Part shown: piece by piece, positions 55,267 through 63,010 of the stretch
Position numbering within the stretch: the first letter of the stretch is position 1
How the letters are laid out: every line of letters starts with the position of its first letter
Assembly: GCF_900115665.1 (NCBI RefSeq)
Contig: NZ_FOXH01000003.1
Location: 1-64,000, forward strand
DNA length: 64,000 bases
DNA from: Pseudarcicella hirudinis
GTDB lineage: Bacteria > Bacteroidota > Bacteroidia > Cytophagales > Spirosomataceae
Reading direction: 5' to 3'
Notes under the pieces: generated by a model
Seen by the model: the letters and a program-made list of their open reading frames with translations, nothing else
What the model was told of the DNA's origin: nothing
Database searches by the model: none
Made by a program: the position numbers and the translations under genes

Positions 55267-56565
55267 ATGAAAAGAATAATCTCAATAATACTGTGTGGTG
55301 TATTGTGGACCAACCTCATTTATGCTCAGGCTCAGAAAGGAACCGCATTGACAGTAGATCTTCCGGAGAGAAATAATTTTTCACCGGAGCGACTAGCCAG
55401 AGTGGATCAGTTAATAAAAGCTGCGGTGGATAGTGGATGGATAGCTGGAGCAATCGGGTTGGTGGCCAAAAACGGACACATTGTTTATCATAAAGCCATT
55501 GGTTATGACGACAAAGAGAACAATAAACTTTTACAAAAGGATGCCATTTTCAGAATCGCTTCTCAAACTAAGGCAATTACAAGTGTTGCTGTTATGATGC
55601 TGTACGATCAGGGAAAATTGTTATTGGACGATCCGATTTCAAAATATATTCCTGAGTTTAAAAAGCCTAAGGTTTTAGACAAATTTGAGAAGAAAGACAG
55701 CACGTACACGGTTGTCGCCGCTAAAAGAGAAATTACAATCAGGGATCTTTTGACGCATACTTCAGGGATAGGATATGCACAGATCGGCGATGCTACGATG
55801 AATGCTGTTTATGGGAAAGCAGGAGTGGTAGGGGGAATTGGGCTAAAAGGAGGCTTATTGTCTGAAAATATTAAAAAGCTGGCTGTTTTGCCACTTTTCC
55901 ATCAACCGGGAGAAAAATGGACTTATGGATTGAATACTGATGTCTTAGGTTATCTGGTAGAGGTTGTCAGTGGATTGAGCCTCAATGATTATTTCAGGAA
56001 AAATATTTTTGAACCGCTTGGAATGAAAGATACGTACTTTTATATCCCTCAGGCTAAACGTAACAGACTGGCCATGCTTTATACTGAAGATAAAGAACAT
56101 CATCTGATTAAAGCCCCGGAATTGATGAAAGTAAATGCTGATTTTTACAGAGATTATCCGAATCAGGATAATGGAACGTTTTACTCAGGGGGAGGTGGCC
56201 TGGTTTCCACTGCATATGATTATGCCATTTTTATGCAGATGCTTTTAAATGGCGGAAATTATAAGGAAAAACATATTTTAAGCAGACATACTGTCAGCCT
56301 GATGACGGTAAATCAGATTGGAGATCTGACGACGGGTAAAGTAAATACTAAATTTGGATTAGGCTTTGAGTTAATTACAAAAGATAATTATCCCAAAATA
56401 TTAGGTTCAGTCGGTACGTTTAGCTGGGGAGGAATGTTTAGCTCAAAGTACTGGATTGACCCCGAGGAGAAAATCGTTGCTCAGTTTGTTCTCCAGCTTT
56501 TTCCAAACAGCCATTCGGAAATTCATGATAAAATTAAAGTTCTGGTATATCAGGCTCTGGAATAA
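55267..56565 (+). CDS. Secreted serine hydrolase (beta-lactamase/AmpC-EstB family)
   Basis: A 432-residue protein with a Sec signal peptide (~1-20, ending YAQ). The SxxK motif SQTK (Ser99, Lys102) gives the nucleophile and base; the second motif is WTYGLNTDVLG, where the tyrosine is conserved but the classical Asn is shifted, as in many esterase-like members. C-terminal FSWGGMFSSKYW stands where the KTG box lies in lactamases. Likely a periplasmic esterase or peptidase rather than a true beta-lactamase. Single gene. Confidence 0.88.
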   Translation: MKRIISIILCGVLWTNLIYAQAQKGTALTVDLPERNNFSPERLARVDQLIKAAVDSGWIAGAIGLVAKNGHIVYHKAIGYDDKENNKLLQKDAIFRIASQTKAITSVAVMMLYDQGKLLLDDPISKYIPEFKKPKVLDKFEKKDSTYTVVAAKREITIRDLLTHTSGIGYAQIGDATMNAVYGKAGVVGGIGLKGGLLSENIKKLAVLPLFHQPGEKWTYGLNTDVLGYLVEVVSGLSLNDYFRKNIFEPLGMKDTYFYIPQAKRNRLAMLYTEDKEHHLIKAPELMKVNADFYRDYPNQDNGTFYSGGGGLVSTAYDYAIFMQMLLNGGNYKEKHILSRHTVSLMTVNQIGDLTTGKVNTKFGLGFELITKDNYPKILGSVGTFSWGGMFSSKYWIDPEEKIVAQFVLQLFPNSHSEIHDKIKVLVYQALE

Positions 56566-56667
56566 TCTGAAGATGAATAGGGGAAAGAGGCTATTAACTT
56601 GTCTATAGGCTAGATTAAACCTTCATTGTTTGAGCATAATCTAATGTGTAGCTTAACGAAAAATGCC

Positions 56668-56925
56668 ATGGAAAAATTAAAGAAAAATAGAATTGTTTTC
56701 CTGTTGATTTTGTTAATTGGTTTTACAGGATTACTTAGTTCATGCGGGCCAACTTATGTAAGAGGAGATTATGGCTATCGCCGTCCTTATTACGCCCGCC
56801 CATATTATGGAAGACCATATTATGCGGTTCCACCGCCACCTCCGGTGGTAGTAGTGCCGAGATATTCATATTCTTATCCAAGATATCATAAACGTTATTA
56901 TAACGGATATCCTAGAAGATGGTAA
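56668..56925 (+). CDS. Small Tyr/Arg/Pro-rich lipoprotein
   Basis: About 85 residues from ATG 56668. The signal peptide ends in lipobox LLSSC. The mature part is low complexity, built of repeated RPYY, GRPYY and ARPYY units, a run of six prolines with valines, and further Tyr/Arg/Ser pairs. An ATG at 56626 is open but would add 14 polar residues in front of the signal. No domain is recognised; such proteins are probably surface or periplasmic adhesives, which is a guess. A terminator follows. Confidence 0.7.
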   Translation: MEKLKKNRIVFLLILLIGFTGLLSSCGPTYVRGDYGYRRPYYARPYYGRPYYAVPPPPPVVVVPRYSYSYPRYHKRYYNGYPRRW

Positions 56926-56957
56926 TTTAGATTAATAGAGTGTGATGTTTTAAGTGT

Positions 56958-56986
56958 AAAGTCGCGGCCTTGCTGCGACTTTTCTT
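56958..56986 (+). terminator. Terminator after the Tyr-rich lipoprotein gene
   Basis: AAAGTCGC pairs with GCGACTTT across a 9-base loop that can form more pairs, followed by TCTT. The T tract is short. Confidence 0.6.
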
Positions 56987-56998
56987 GTTACAGGATAG

Positions 56999-57006
56999 TA
57001 TCTTTG
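56999..57006 (+). promoter_or_regulatory. Candidate -7 promoter element for the lipoprotein gene at 57054
   Basis: TATCTTTG followed by CAGC is an exact -7 consensus, 47 bases before the chosen ATG; it sits within the longer open frame that begins at 56970, supporting the inner start. No -33 box at normal distance. Confidence 0.52.
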
Positions 57007-57053
57007 CAGCATTGTTAAAAAATTTAGTTTTCAGAGTGTCTAATTTAATATTT

Positions 57054-57659
57054 ATGAAGAAGTATATATTCATTTCTCTCGTACTGTTTATTTCGGGTAA
57101 TATGCTGTTGATTTCATGCGATTTCAGTAAAAGGCTTGATACCAGAGCTGCTGTAAAGGAAATGAAAGAAAGAGAGTTGAAAAGGATAACGATTACTCAA
57201 CTTACCACTATAGTTGATGAGCTGGGGAAAAAGATAACCGGAGAACTTAATGGAAATCTGGTAAGGAGTCTGGAGGACAGAAAATTGATAGATTCCCTGT
57301 CAAAAAAATATAACATACAAATTTTTGTCGGAAGCCCTTTGAAATTAAAGACTGCTTCAAACGGACAGAAGGTAAATGAAATACTGGAAGCATATCAGTA
57401 TAATTCTGAGAATCATATTGAACAGGTTGATAATGTTCAAAAGAATGAAGACGGAACGTTATTTTATTATACAGCTCCGATTTTAGCAGAAAACCAATTT
57501 AAAGGATTGCCGAAAGAGAAGATAGAAAAATTGGGAGAACTGAGTAAGTTAGATAGCCTTTATTTCCGCAGAAAAAACGAATTGATCGGGTTATGGATGA
57601 TTCGTTTTGAAAGAAAAGAAGTAATAAAACGAATTGACCCCAAAACACTCAATAAATAG
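57054..57659 (+). CDS. Hypothetical lipoprotein
   Basis: About 201 residues from ATG 57054, with signal peptide KKYIFISLVLFISGNMLLISC (lipobox Cys ~22). The mature protein is largely helical and charged at first (AAVKEMKERELKRITITQLTT), then a mixed region (KKYNIQIFVGSPLK, then TLFYYTAPIL). No recognised domain; a resemblance to heme-binding DUF3365 proteins was considered but lacks the CxxCH motif. It ends 5 bases before the stop of the convergent DUF2520 gene. Confidence 0.72.
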   Translation: MKKYIFISLVLFISGNMLLISCDFSKRLDTRAAVKEMKERELKRITITQLTTIVDELGKKITGELNGNLVRSLEDRKLIDSLSKKYNIQIFVGSPLKLKTASNGQKVNEILEAYQYNSENHIEQVDNVQKNEDGTLFYYTAPILAENQFKGLPKEKIEKLGELSKLDSLYFRRKNELIGLWMIRFERKEVIKRIDPKTLNK

Positions 57660-57664
57660 ATAAA

Positions 57665-58468
57665 TCAGCTATCCCCCCGATACTTATCCATAATGCTTTT
57701 TGTAACAACTTTATAAATCTCCAGGAGATTCGGCTGATTGTTTAATAATTGTAAATGCTGCTGAATAATCTGCTGATCTCCCCGTCTGGCCGGCCCTGTC
57801 TGGACCTCAAAAATGTTTTCTGAGAACAAGGCCTTTTTAAAAGTTTCTTTAATTAATGGTTGTAAAAGCTTAAAATCCAAATCGTTATCTTTTAACATTT
57901 CCTGAGCTAAACCAAGCAGGTGATTCGTGAAATTGCAAGCGAAGACTGCCCCCACATGTAAGACTTTTCTCTCTTCGGAATTGACTTCATAAACGACATC
58001 GGAAATATCTTGTGCAAGAGTTATCAACAAGTTTTCCACAATTTCATTTTCGGCTTCCACACAGATCGGAATTTGACTGAAATCTATAGAAAAGCTCTTA
58101 GAAAACGTCTGTAAGGGATAAAATACACCAATTTCTACAGGTACATCGCTAAACACATTTGCGTACTTATCTAAAACAGAAAGCGATTTAGTCCCGGAAG
58201 TGTGGATAACTTTTGCATTTTCCGGCAAAACCAATTGTTGTAATACTTCTTCTATGGCATCATCTGAAACACACAAAAAGAATACCTCTGCCAGAGATTC
58301 TGCGAAATTCAAATCCTTCTGAACCTTGGCATTGTAAAGCCTTCTGGCTAATTCTTTAGCATTTTTTATGTCTCTGCTATATACCTCCTGAACAGCGTGT
58401 CCAGCATTGTCCAAGGCCCAGGAAAGATGCCAGGCAACATTCCCGGATCCGATAAAAGAGATTTTCAT
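57665..58468 (-). CDS. Rossmann-like/DUF2520 domain protein
   Basis: A 267-residue protein. N-terminal Rossmann fold with GSGNVAWHL (dinucleotide loop, 7-15) as in F420/NADP-oxidoreductases and ketopantoate-reductase relatives, FLCVSDDAI and VIHTSGTKSLSVLD segments; the C-terminal DUF2520 helical domain carries the VHAGAVFACNFTNHL-like stretch (seen as VLHVGAVFACNFTNHLL). The reaction is unknown. It is widespread and often single-copy in Bacteroidota. Confidence 0.88.
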   Translation of the reverse strand: MKISFIGSGNVAWHLSWALDNAGHAVQEVYSRDIKNAKELARRLYNAKVQKDLNFAESLAEVFFLCVSDDAIEEVLQQLVLPENAKVIHTSGTKSLSVLDKYANVFSDVPVEIGVFYPLQTFSKSFSIDFSQIPICVEAENEIVENLLITLAQDISDVVYEVNSEERKVLHVGAVFACNFTNHLLGLAQEMLKDNDLDFKLLQPLIKETFKKALFSENIFEVQTGPARRGDQQIIQQHLQLLNNQPNLLEIYKVVTKSIMDKYRGDS

Positions 58469-58943
58469 AATATGTTTTACAAATGAATTATTTCACACTG
58501 AAAGACAAGGTAAGGTATTGTTTTCAGTAAGATTAAAGCCAAAATTAAATATAATTGCGTTTCCTCAAAAAAGTATCATCACTTTCCATGCACGTTTTGT
58601 TCTTTGGCAGGTAAAATCTGAACTGTACCAGAGTTTAAATTCAGGACATTCAGATAGATGGACTTCTCGGGAGAGATCTTCTTAATTTTACTTTTCGTGA
58701 AATTTATTCGGTGCAGAAGATAAAAATTAGGGTCTCCGATTTAAATATTTAATTATCTTTGAAAGACCATTTGGAGGGATCTGATTGAGGAAAACGCAAA
58801 GTAGTCCGTATTAAAACTCAATTTTTGTTGGGATTACCTCAAAATCTGACGAAATTTATTGCTTGAATCGGATTTATCCGACCTTCCTGATTTTACGGGT
58901 TTAGCCACTAACATATCAGGAAGTATCAATCGTATACAAGAAA
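58469..58943. other. 475-base divergent intergenic region before mutL
   Basis: No convincing gene. It holds a candidate promoter box TATCTTTG at 58754-58761 directed at mutL (implying a ~180-nt leader) and a palindrome TCGGAT-TT-ATCCGA at 58868-58881 in that leader. A 92-codon open frame overlapping 58407-58685 lies partly inside the divergent gene and has no start signal. Confidence 0.45.
58754..58761 (+). promoter_or_regulatory. Candidate -7 promoter element for mutL
   Basis: TATCTTTG, exact -7 consensus, 183 bases upstream of the mutL ATG. No TTTG at -33. Confidence 0.42.
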
Positions 58944-60839
58944 ATGCTAGATATTATTCAACTTCTGCCTGATTCGATTGCGAACCAGATTGCTGCCGGT
59001 GAAGTCGTTCAGCGTCCGGCTTCAGTGGTGAAGGAGTTGCTTGAGAATTCTATCGACGCCCAGGCTAAACAAATCCAGTTGATTGTCAGAGAAGCAGGTA
59101 AAACATTGATTCAGATAATTGATGATGGTATCGGTATGTCTGAAACTGATGCGCGGATGTGTTTTGAAAGGCATGCTACTTCTAAGATCCGTAGTTCAGA
59201 GGATTTATTTAAGATCAAAACCATGGGCTTTCGTGGGGAAGCAATGGCTTCTATCGCTGCTGTTGCTCAGGTTGAGATGAGAACCAGAAGAATTACAGAT
59301 GAATTAGGCATTCTGATTCGGCTGGAAGCGTCTGAACTGAAAGCTCAGGAAGTGGTATCTACACCCCCCGGCACAAATATTCAGGTTAAAAACCTTTTCT
59401 ACAATGTACCGGCCCGTAGGAATTTTTTAAAATCCAATCCGGTTGAAATGCGCCATATCCTGGATGAATTTCAAAGAATCGCACTGGCTAACCCGGATAT
59501 ATCCCTCTCGCTTTACCACAACGACTCAGAGATTTACAATCTTCCTGCCGGAAAACTGAGCAGAAGAATTGTAGATTTATTCGGTAAATCTTATCGTGAA
59601 CAATTAGCTTCCTGTGAAGAGGAAACCTCTTTTGTAAGTGTACGAGGTTATGTAGGTAAGCCTGAATTTGCCAAGAAAACCAGAGGGGAACAGTTTTTTT
59701 ATGCTAATAACCGGTATATTAAAAACGGATATTTGAATCATGCGGTAATGACGGCCTTTGAAGGATTGATTCCGGAAGGAACCCACCCTTTTTATGTGCT
59801 TTTTATTGAAATAGACCCTATTCATATCGATATAAATGTACATCCGACCAAAACGGAGATCAAATTTGATGATGAAAGAACCGTTTATGCCATTGTTCAG
59901 GCTGCCGTAAGAAGGGCAATGAGCCAGCATAATCTAACTCCTTCTCTTGATTTTGAAACGGATGTTAACTTCAATAGACTTTTTGAGAGAGATAATTCAC
60001 CTTTTTCAAGGAATGTTAACCAGCAATCCGGTTTTGGCGGCGGATTTTCAGTTCCGGAAAAAACACCTCTTGAGAAAAGTAACCTGACCAACTGGAATAA
60101 GCTTTATGAAGGATTGAATAGAAGTTTTGATGATTTTGATAACAATGGAAATCGTCAGGAACCTCAACAGGTAAAGTTTGATTTTGATGAGGATAATCAG
60201 GAACCTGTAACTGTTCAAAGCAGAGCTAATCAGTTTTTTGATCAGAAACCGCCTAGAATTTCAACGGAATCAGAGGGTACGACTTTCCAGATTCATAATC
60301 GTTATATTGTTTCTCAGGTGAAATCCGGAATGTTGGTGATTGACCAAAGAGCAGCATATGAGAGAATTTTGTATGGGAAATACCTTCAGAATCTTCAAAA
60401 AAGAAATGGAGCGTCCCAGCAGCTATTGTTTCCTAAGACGGTAAAATTAACAAGTGCAGATTTCCATTTGGTACTCGAAATTCAGGATGAAATTCGCAAT
60501 TTAGGTTTTATGCTTAACGTTATCGGACATGATGCCTTTATCGTGAATGGTATTCCGGCAGATACTCCTGATGAAAACGAGCAGGAATTAATAGAAGGTT
60601 TACTGGAACAATTTAAGCAAAACGAGGCGGAATTACATCTGGATAAACTTGATAATCTTGCCAGATCGATGGCAAAACGCTCTGCCGGTCGTTTCGGAAA
60701 TCATAAATTAACTACTTTAGAAATGAACACTATCGTAGAGCAGTTATTCGCATCCTCCAATCCAAGTTACTCACCGGGCGGAAGTCTTACAATGAAGATT
60801 CTAAGTCTGAGTGATATGGCAAATTTATTTCTGAAGTAA
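58944..60839 (+). CDS. mutL: DNA mismatch repair protein MutL
   Basis: A 631-residue GHKL ATPase linking MutS to downstream repair. ATPase motifs: ELLENSIDA (Glu31, Asn35), DDGIGM and GFRGEAMASI; the DNA-binding transducer domain follows, then a Gln/Asn/Asp-rich linker (~345-430) and the C-terminal dimerisation domain. Where endonuclease-type MutL has DQHA-x2-E-x4-E, this protein has DQRAAYERILYG (from Asp467): His is replaced by Arg and the second Glu by Gly, so nicking activity is doubtful. Transcribed rightwards. Confidence 0.97.
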   Translation: MLDIIQLLPDSIANQIAAGEVVQRPASVVKELLENSIDAQAKQIQLIVREAGKTLIQIIDDGIGMSETDARMCFERHATSKIRSSEDLFKIKTMGFRGEAMASIAAVAQVEMRTRRITDELGILIRLEASELKAQEVVSTPPGTNIQVKNLFYNVPARRNFLKSNPVEMRHILDEFQRIALANPDISLSLYHNDSEIYNLPAGKLSRRIVDLFGKSYREQLASCEEETSFVSVRGYVGKPEFAKKTRGEQFFYANNRYIKNGYLNHAVMTAFEGLIPEGTHPFYVLFIEIDPIHIDINVHPTKTEIKFDDERTVYAIVQAAVRRAMSQHNLTPSLDFETDVNFNRLFERDNSPFSRNVNQQSGFGGGFSVPEKTPLEKSNLTNWNKLYEGLNRSFDDFDNNGNRQEPQQVKFDFDEDNQEPVTVQSRANQFFDQKPPRISTESEGTTFQIHNRYIVSQVKSGMLVIDQRAAYERILYGKYLQNLQKRNGASQQLLFPKTVKLTSADFHLVLEIQDEIRNLGFMLNVIGHDAFIVNGIPADTPDENEQELIEGLLEQFKQNEAELHLDKLDNLARSMAKRSAGRFGNHKLTTLEMNTIVEQLFASSNPSYSPGGSLTMKILSLSDMANLFLK

Positions 60840-61011
60840 CCGGAAACACTTTGATTGGAAGCAATAACAGGGAGTTGTGTGGAATAAATAACCGGATCAA
60901 AATTCTTGATTTAGAAAATAACCTGTCATAAATTAATATTTAGACGCTTTTGTTATTATAACCCTGCAACCCTCCTCTACCTTTTCAGCATATTCAAAAA
61001 TTATCAATTAG

Positions 61012-62019
61012 ATGAAAACCCAAAGAATTGCCCTTTTTCTACTGGCGATATTTATTTTATCAGGTGTGGCTGTTTATTTCAAATCCTGCCAAAAACCTTC
61101 AGAAACCACAGAAATAACCAATACAATTGATCTGGTCCCCGCACCAACCTTTAACCAGGATTCTGCCTATGCTTTTATAGATCAGCAGGTGAAATTTGGA
61201 CCCCGGGTTCCTAATCTGGCTTCCCATAAAGCTTGTGGAGACTGGCTCGTAGCTAAATTAAAGCAATTCGGTGCGGAGGTTGAAACGCAGGATTTTGTGG
61301 CTTATACTTATGACGGGAAAAAGCTGAATGCCAGAAATATTATCGGAAGCATTAATGCAAAAGCAAGTAAACGCATTTTATTGACGGCCCACTGGGACTC
61401 ACGTTCGGTAGCAGATAAGGATAAAAAAGATCCGAATTTGCCGATTGACGGAGCTAATGACGGAGGAAGTGGGGTAGGAGTATTACTGGAAATTGCAAGA
61501 GCTATTCAGAGTGCCCAAAATAAACCGAATGTAGGAGTTGATATTATTTTATTTGATGCGGAAGATACAGGAGAACCCGAAAGTTTTACCGGAGAGCATA
61601 AAGCAACAAGCTGGTGTTTGGGCTCGCAATACTGGGCAACACATAAACATAAAGAGAATTACACAGCTTATTATGGTATTCTTCTTGATATGGTCGGTGC
61701 AAAAGGAGCAACTTTCCCTCATGAAGGTACTTCCATGCAATATGCGCCAATGATTGTAAGAAATATCTGGGATATAGGGAATCAGTTGGGTTATTCTAAT
61801 TATTTCAAAGATGAAGATGGCGGAGGATTAACAGATGATCATACTGCTGTCAATGAAATCGGAAAGATACAGATGATTGACATTGTAGAACTTCGCGTAA
61901 ATGATGCTAATACTTTCGGGGCTTATCATCACACTCATGGAGATAATATGTCTGTAATTGATAAAACAACTCTCAAGGCTGTAGGACAAACTGTGTTACA
62001 GGTATTGTATCAGGAGTAA
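61012..62019 (+). CDS. M28 family zinc peptidase / glutaminyl-cyclase-like lipoprotein
   Basis: A 335-residue exported enzyme. The N-terminus has a signal ending KSC that may be a lipobox or a membrane anchor. The M28 metal ligands are visible: TAHWDS (His, Asp), DGANDGGSGVG (bridging Asp), FDAEDTG (Glu/Asp) and the late DDHTAVN (His). The short DGAND-G-SGV pattern and TYWAS-like GSQYWAT also fit the glutaminyl cyclase branch of M28, so either a peptidase or a pyroglutamate-forming enzyme is possible. Followed by a strong terminator. Confidence 0.88.
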   Translation: MKTQRIALFLLAIFILSGVAVYFKSCQKPSETTEITNTIDLVPAPTFNQDSAYAFIDQQVKFGPRVPNLASHKACGDWLVAKLKQFGAEVETQDFVAYTYDGKKLNARNIIGSINAKASKRILLTAHWDSRSVADKDKKDPNLPIDGANDGGSGVGVLLEIARAIQSAQNKPNVGVDIILFDAEDTGEPESFTGEHKATSWCLGSQYWATHKHKENYTAYYGILLDMVGAKGATFPHEGTSMQYAPMIVRNIWDIGNQLGYSNYFKDEDGGGLTDDHTAVNEIGKIQMIDIVELRVNDANTFGAYHHTHGDNMSVIDKTTLKAVGQTVLQVLYQE

Positions 62020-62039
62020 TCCATCAGAAGCTCATATTT

Positions 62040-62079
62040 GAAAGACCTGATATGTTCATCATATCAGGTCTTTCTTTTT
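62040..62079 (+). terminator. Terminator after the M28 gene
   Basis: A perfect 15-bp stem (GAAAGACCTGATATG with CATATCAGGTCTTTC) with loop TTCAT is followed by TTTTTA. Confidence 0.94.
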
Positions 62080-62203
62080 ACAACTAAGAAGTTGAAAACG
62101 AGAAAGTTGTGCTTTTTGAAAAAATATACCCTTTTATGATACCTGCTGTTTAATATTCATTGTCTTTTATCGGGCAATATTTTTTTCCTTGAAAAATATT
62201 TTT

Positions 62204-62211
62204 TATCTTTG
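62204..62211 (+). promoter_or_regulatory. rplS promoter -7 element
   Basis: TATCTTTG followed by CACCCC, matching the Bacteroidota ribosomal-gene start pattern also seen at rpsL. The nearest upstream TTG is 12 bases away, shorter than usual. Confidence 0.68.
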
Positions 62212-62349
62212 CACCCCAAATGAAAAGGTAATTATGTGATTGGGCAATTTGATTGGGTGTAAAATACTCTTTATCAAGTCATTAAAATCACCGCTGAATA
62301 CTTTCAAGTCAAATAAAATAAGACTTTTAACAGATAAAAACATTACAAA

Positions 62350-62706
62350 ATGAACGAGTTAATTAAATTCGTAGAAGCTGAAAATGCAGCTCGCCGTGCT
62401 GAATTGCCCGTATTCTCAGCAGGAGACACGATCAACGTTCACGTGAAAATTCGTGAAGGAAACAAAGAACGTATCCAGGTTTTCCAGGGAACGGTTATCC
62501 AACGTAAAAACTCTGGAGCTGGTGAATCATTCACAGTTCGTAAAGTATCTAACGGAGTGGGTGTTGAAAGAATTTTCCCGCTTTTATCTCCAAACATTGA
62601 CAAAATTGAAGTTTTACGTCTTGGTAAAGTACGTCGTGCAAGATTGTTCTATCTTCGTGGCAAACAAGGTAAAGCTGCTCGTGTTAAAGAAGCGAAAAAG
62701 AAATAA
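62350..62706 (+). CDS. rplS: 50S ribosomal protein L19
   Basis: A 118-residue L19, located at the 30S-50S interface. [23 protein letters not shown], the [18 protein letters not shown] segment and [16 protein letters not shown] are diagnostic. Codon bias (CGT, GGT) is as expected for strong expression. It is monocistronic here: no trmD, rimM or rpsP beside it, unlike the E. coli arrangement. Confidence 0.98.
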   Translation: MNELIKFVEAENAARRAELPVFSAGDTINVHVKIREGNKERIQVFQGTVIQRKNSGAGESFTVRKVSNGVGVERIFPLLSPNIDKIEVLRLGKVRRARLFYLRGKQGKAARVKEAKKK

Positions 62707-62733
62707 TATTTCTTTCAGATTATACCATACTTG

Positions 62734-62767
62734 GAAAGTCATCCTTCGGGATGACTTTCTTGTTTTT
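62734..62767 (+). terminator. Terminator after rplS
   Basis: An 11-bp perfect stem (GAAAGTCATCC with GGATGACTTTC) with a UUCG tetraloop, followed by TTGTTTTT. Confidence 0.94.
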
Positions 62768-62947
62768 CGGCTATTTTAAACATAAAAACCGATATCCTGC
62801 GATTTTTTGACATACAAAAAACAGTATTTCACTAACCAAAAATCTGCTCTCTGCCTTTAATTATAGAATATTGATGTAATCCCGGCCTAAATTTAGAAAA
62901 GGTTTTTAACGCAATGCCGTACTTCCTGCCTAACACACTAATATCTG

Positions 62948-62975
62948 GCTGAATTGGAAACAATTCAGCTTTTTT
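62948..62975 (+). terminator. Orphan intrinsic terminator upstream of the YCF48-like gene
   Basis: GCTGAATTG pairs with CAATTCAGC across a GAAA loop and is followed by six T residues. No gene lies between the rplS terminator and this one; it is 35 bases upstream of the next ATG. Confidence 0.82.
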
Positions 62976-63010
62976 AGTAAATTGTAGCCTCGAACTATTC
63001 ATCAATAACT

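Larger units (their letters stand above)
62020..62349. other. 330-base region between the M28 gene and rplS
   Basis: It contains the M28 terminator, the rplS promoter box and a ~135-nt rplS leader. The leader has repeats of GATTGGG (near 62237 and 62252) and may be regulatory, as ribosomal protein leaders often are, but no known motif was recognised. Confidence 0.5.
62707..63010. other. 304-base region after rplS, with an orphan terminator
   Basis: It begins with the rplS terminator. Beyond that no open frame is convincing, but a second intrinsic terminator at 62948-62975 implies a short transcript starting somewhere in 62770-62940. Confidence 0.5.

Noticed and set aside
57054-57659. DUF3365-type heme protein
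   Set aside because: General helical similarity only; no CxxCH heme site is present.
58407-58685. 92-codon frame partly in the mutL upstream region
   Set aside because: It starts inside the DUF2520 gene on the opposite strand and shows no domain or promoter.
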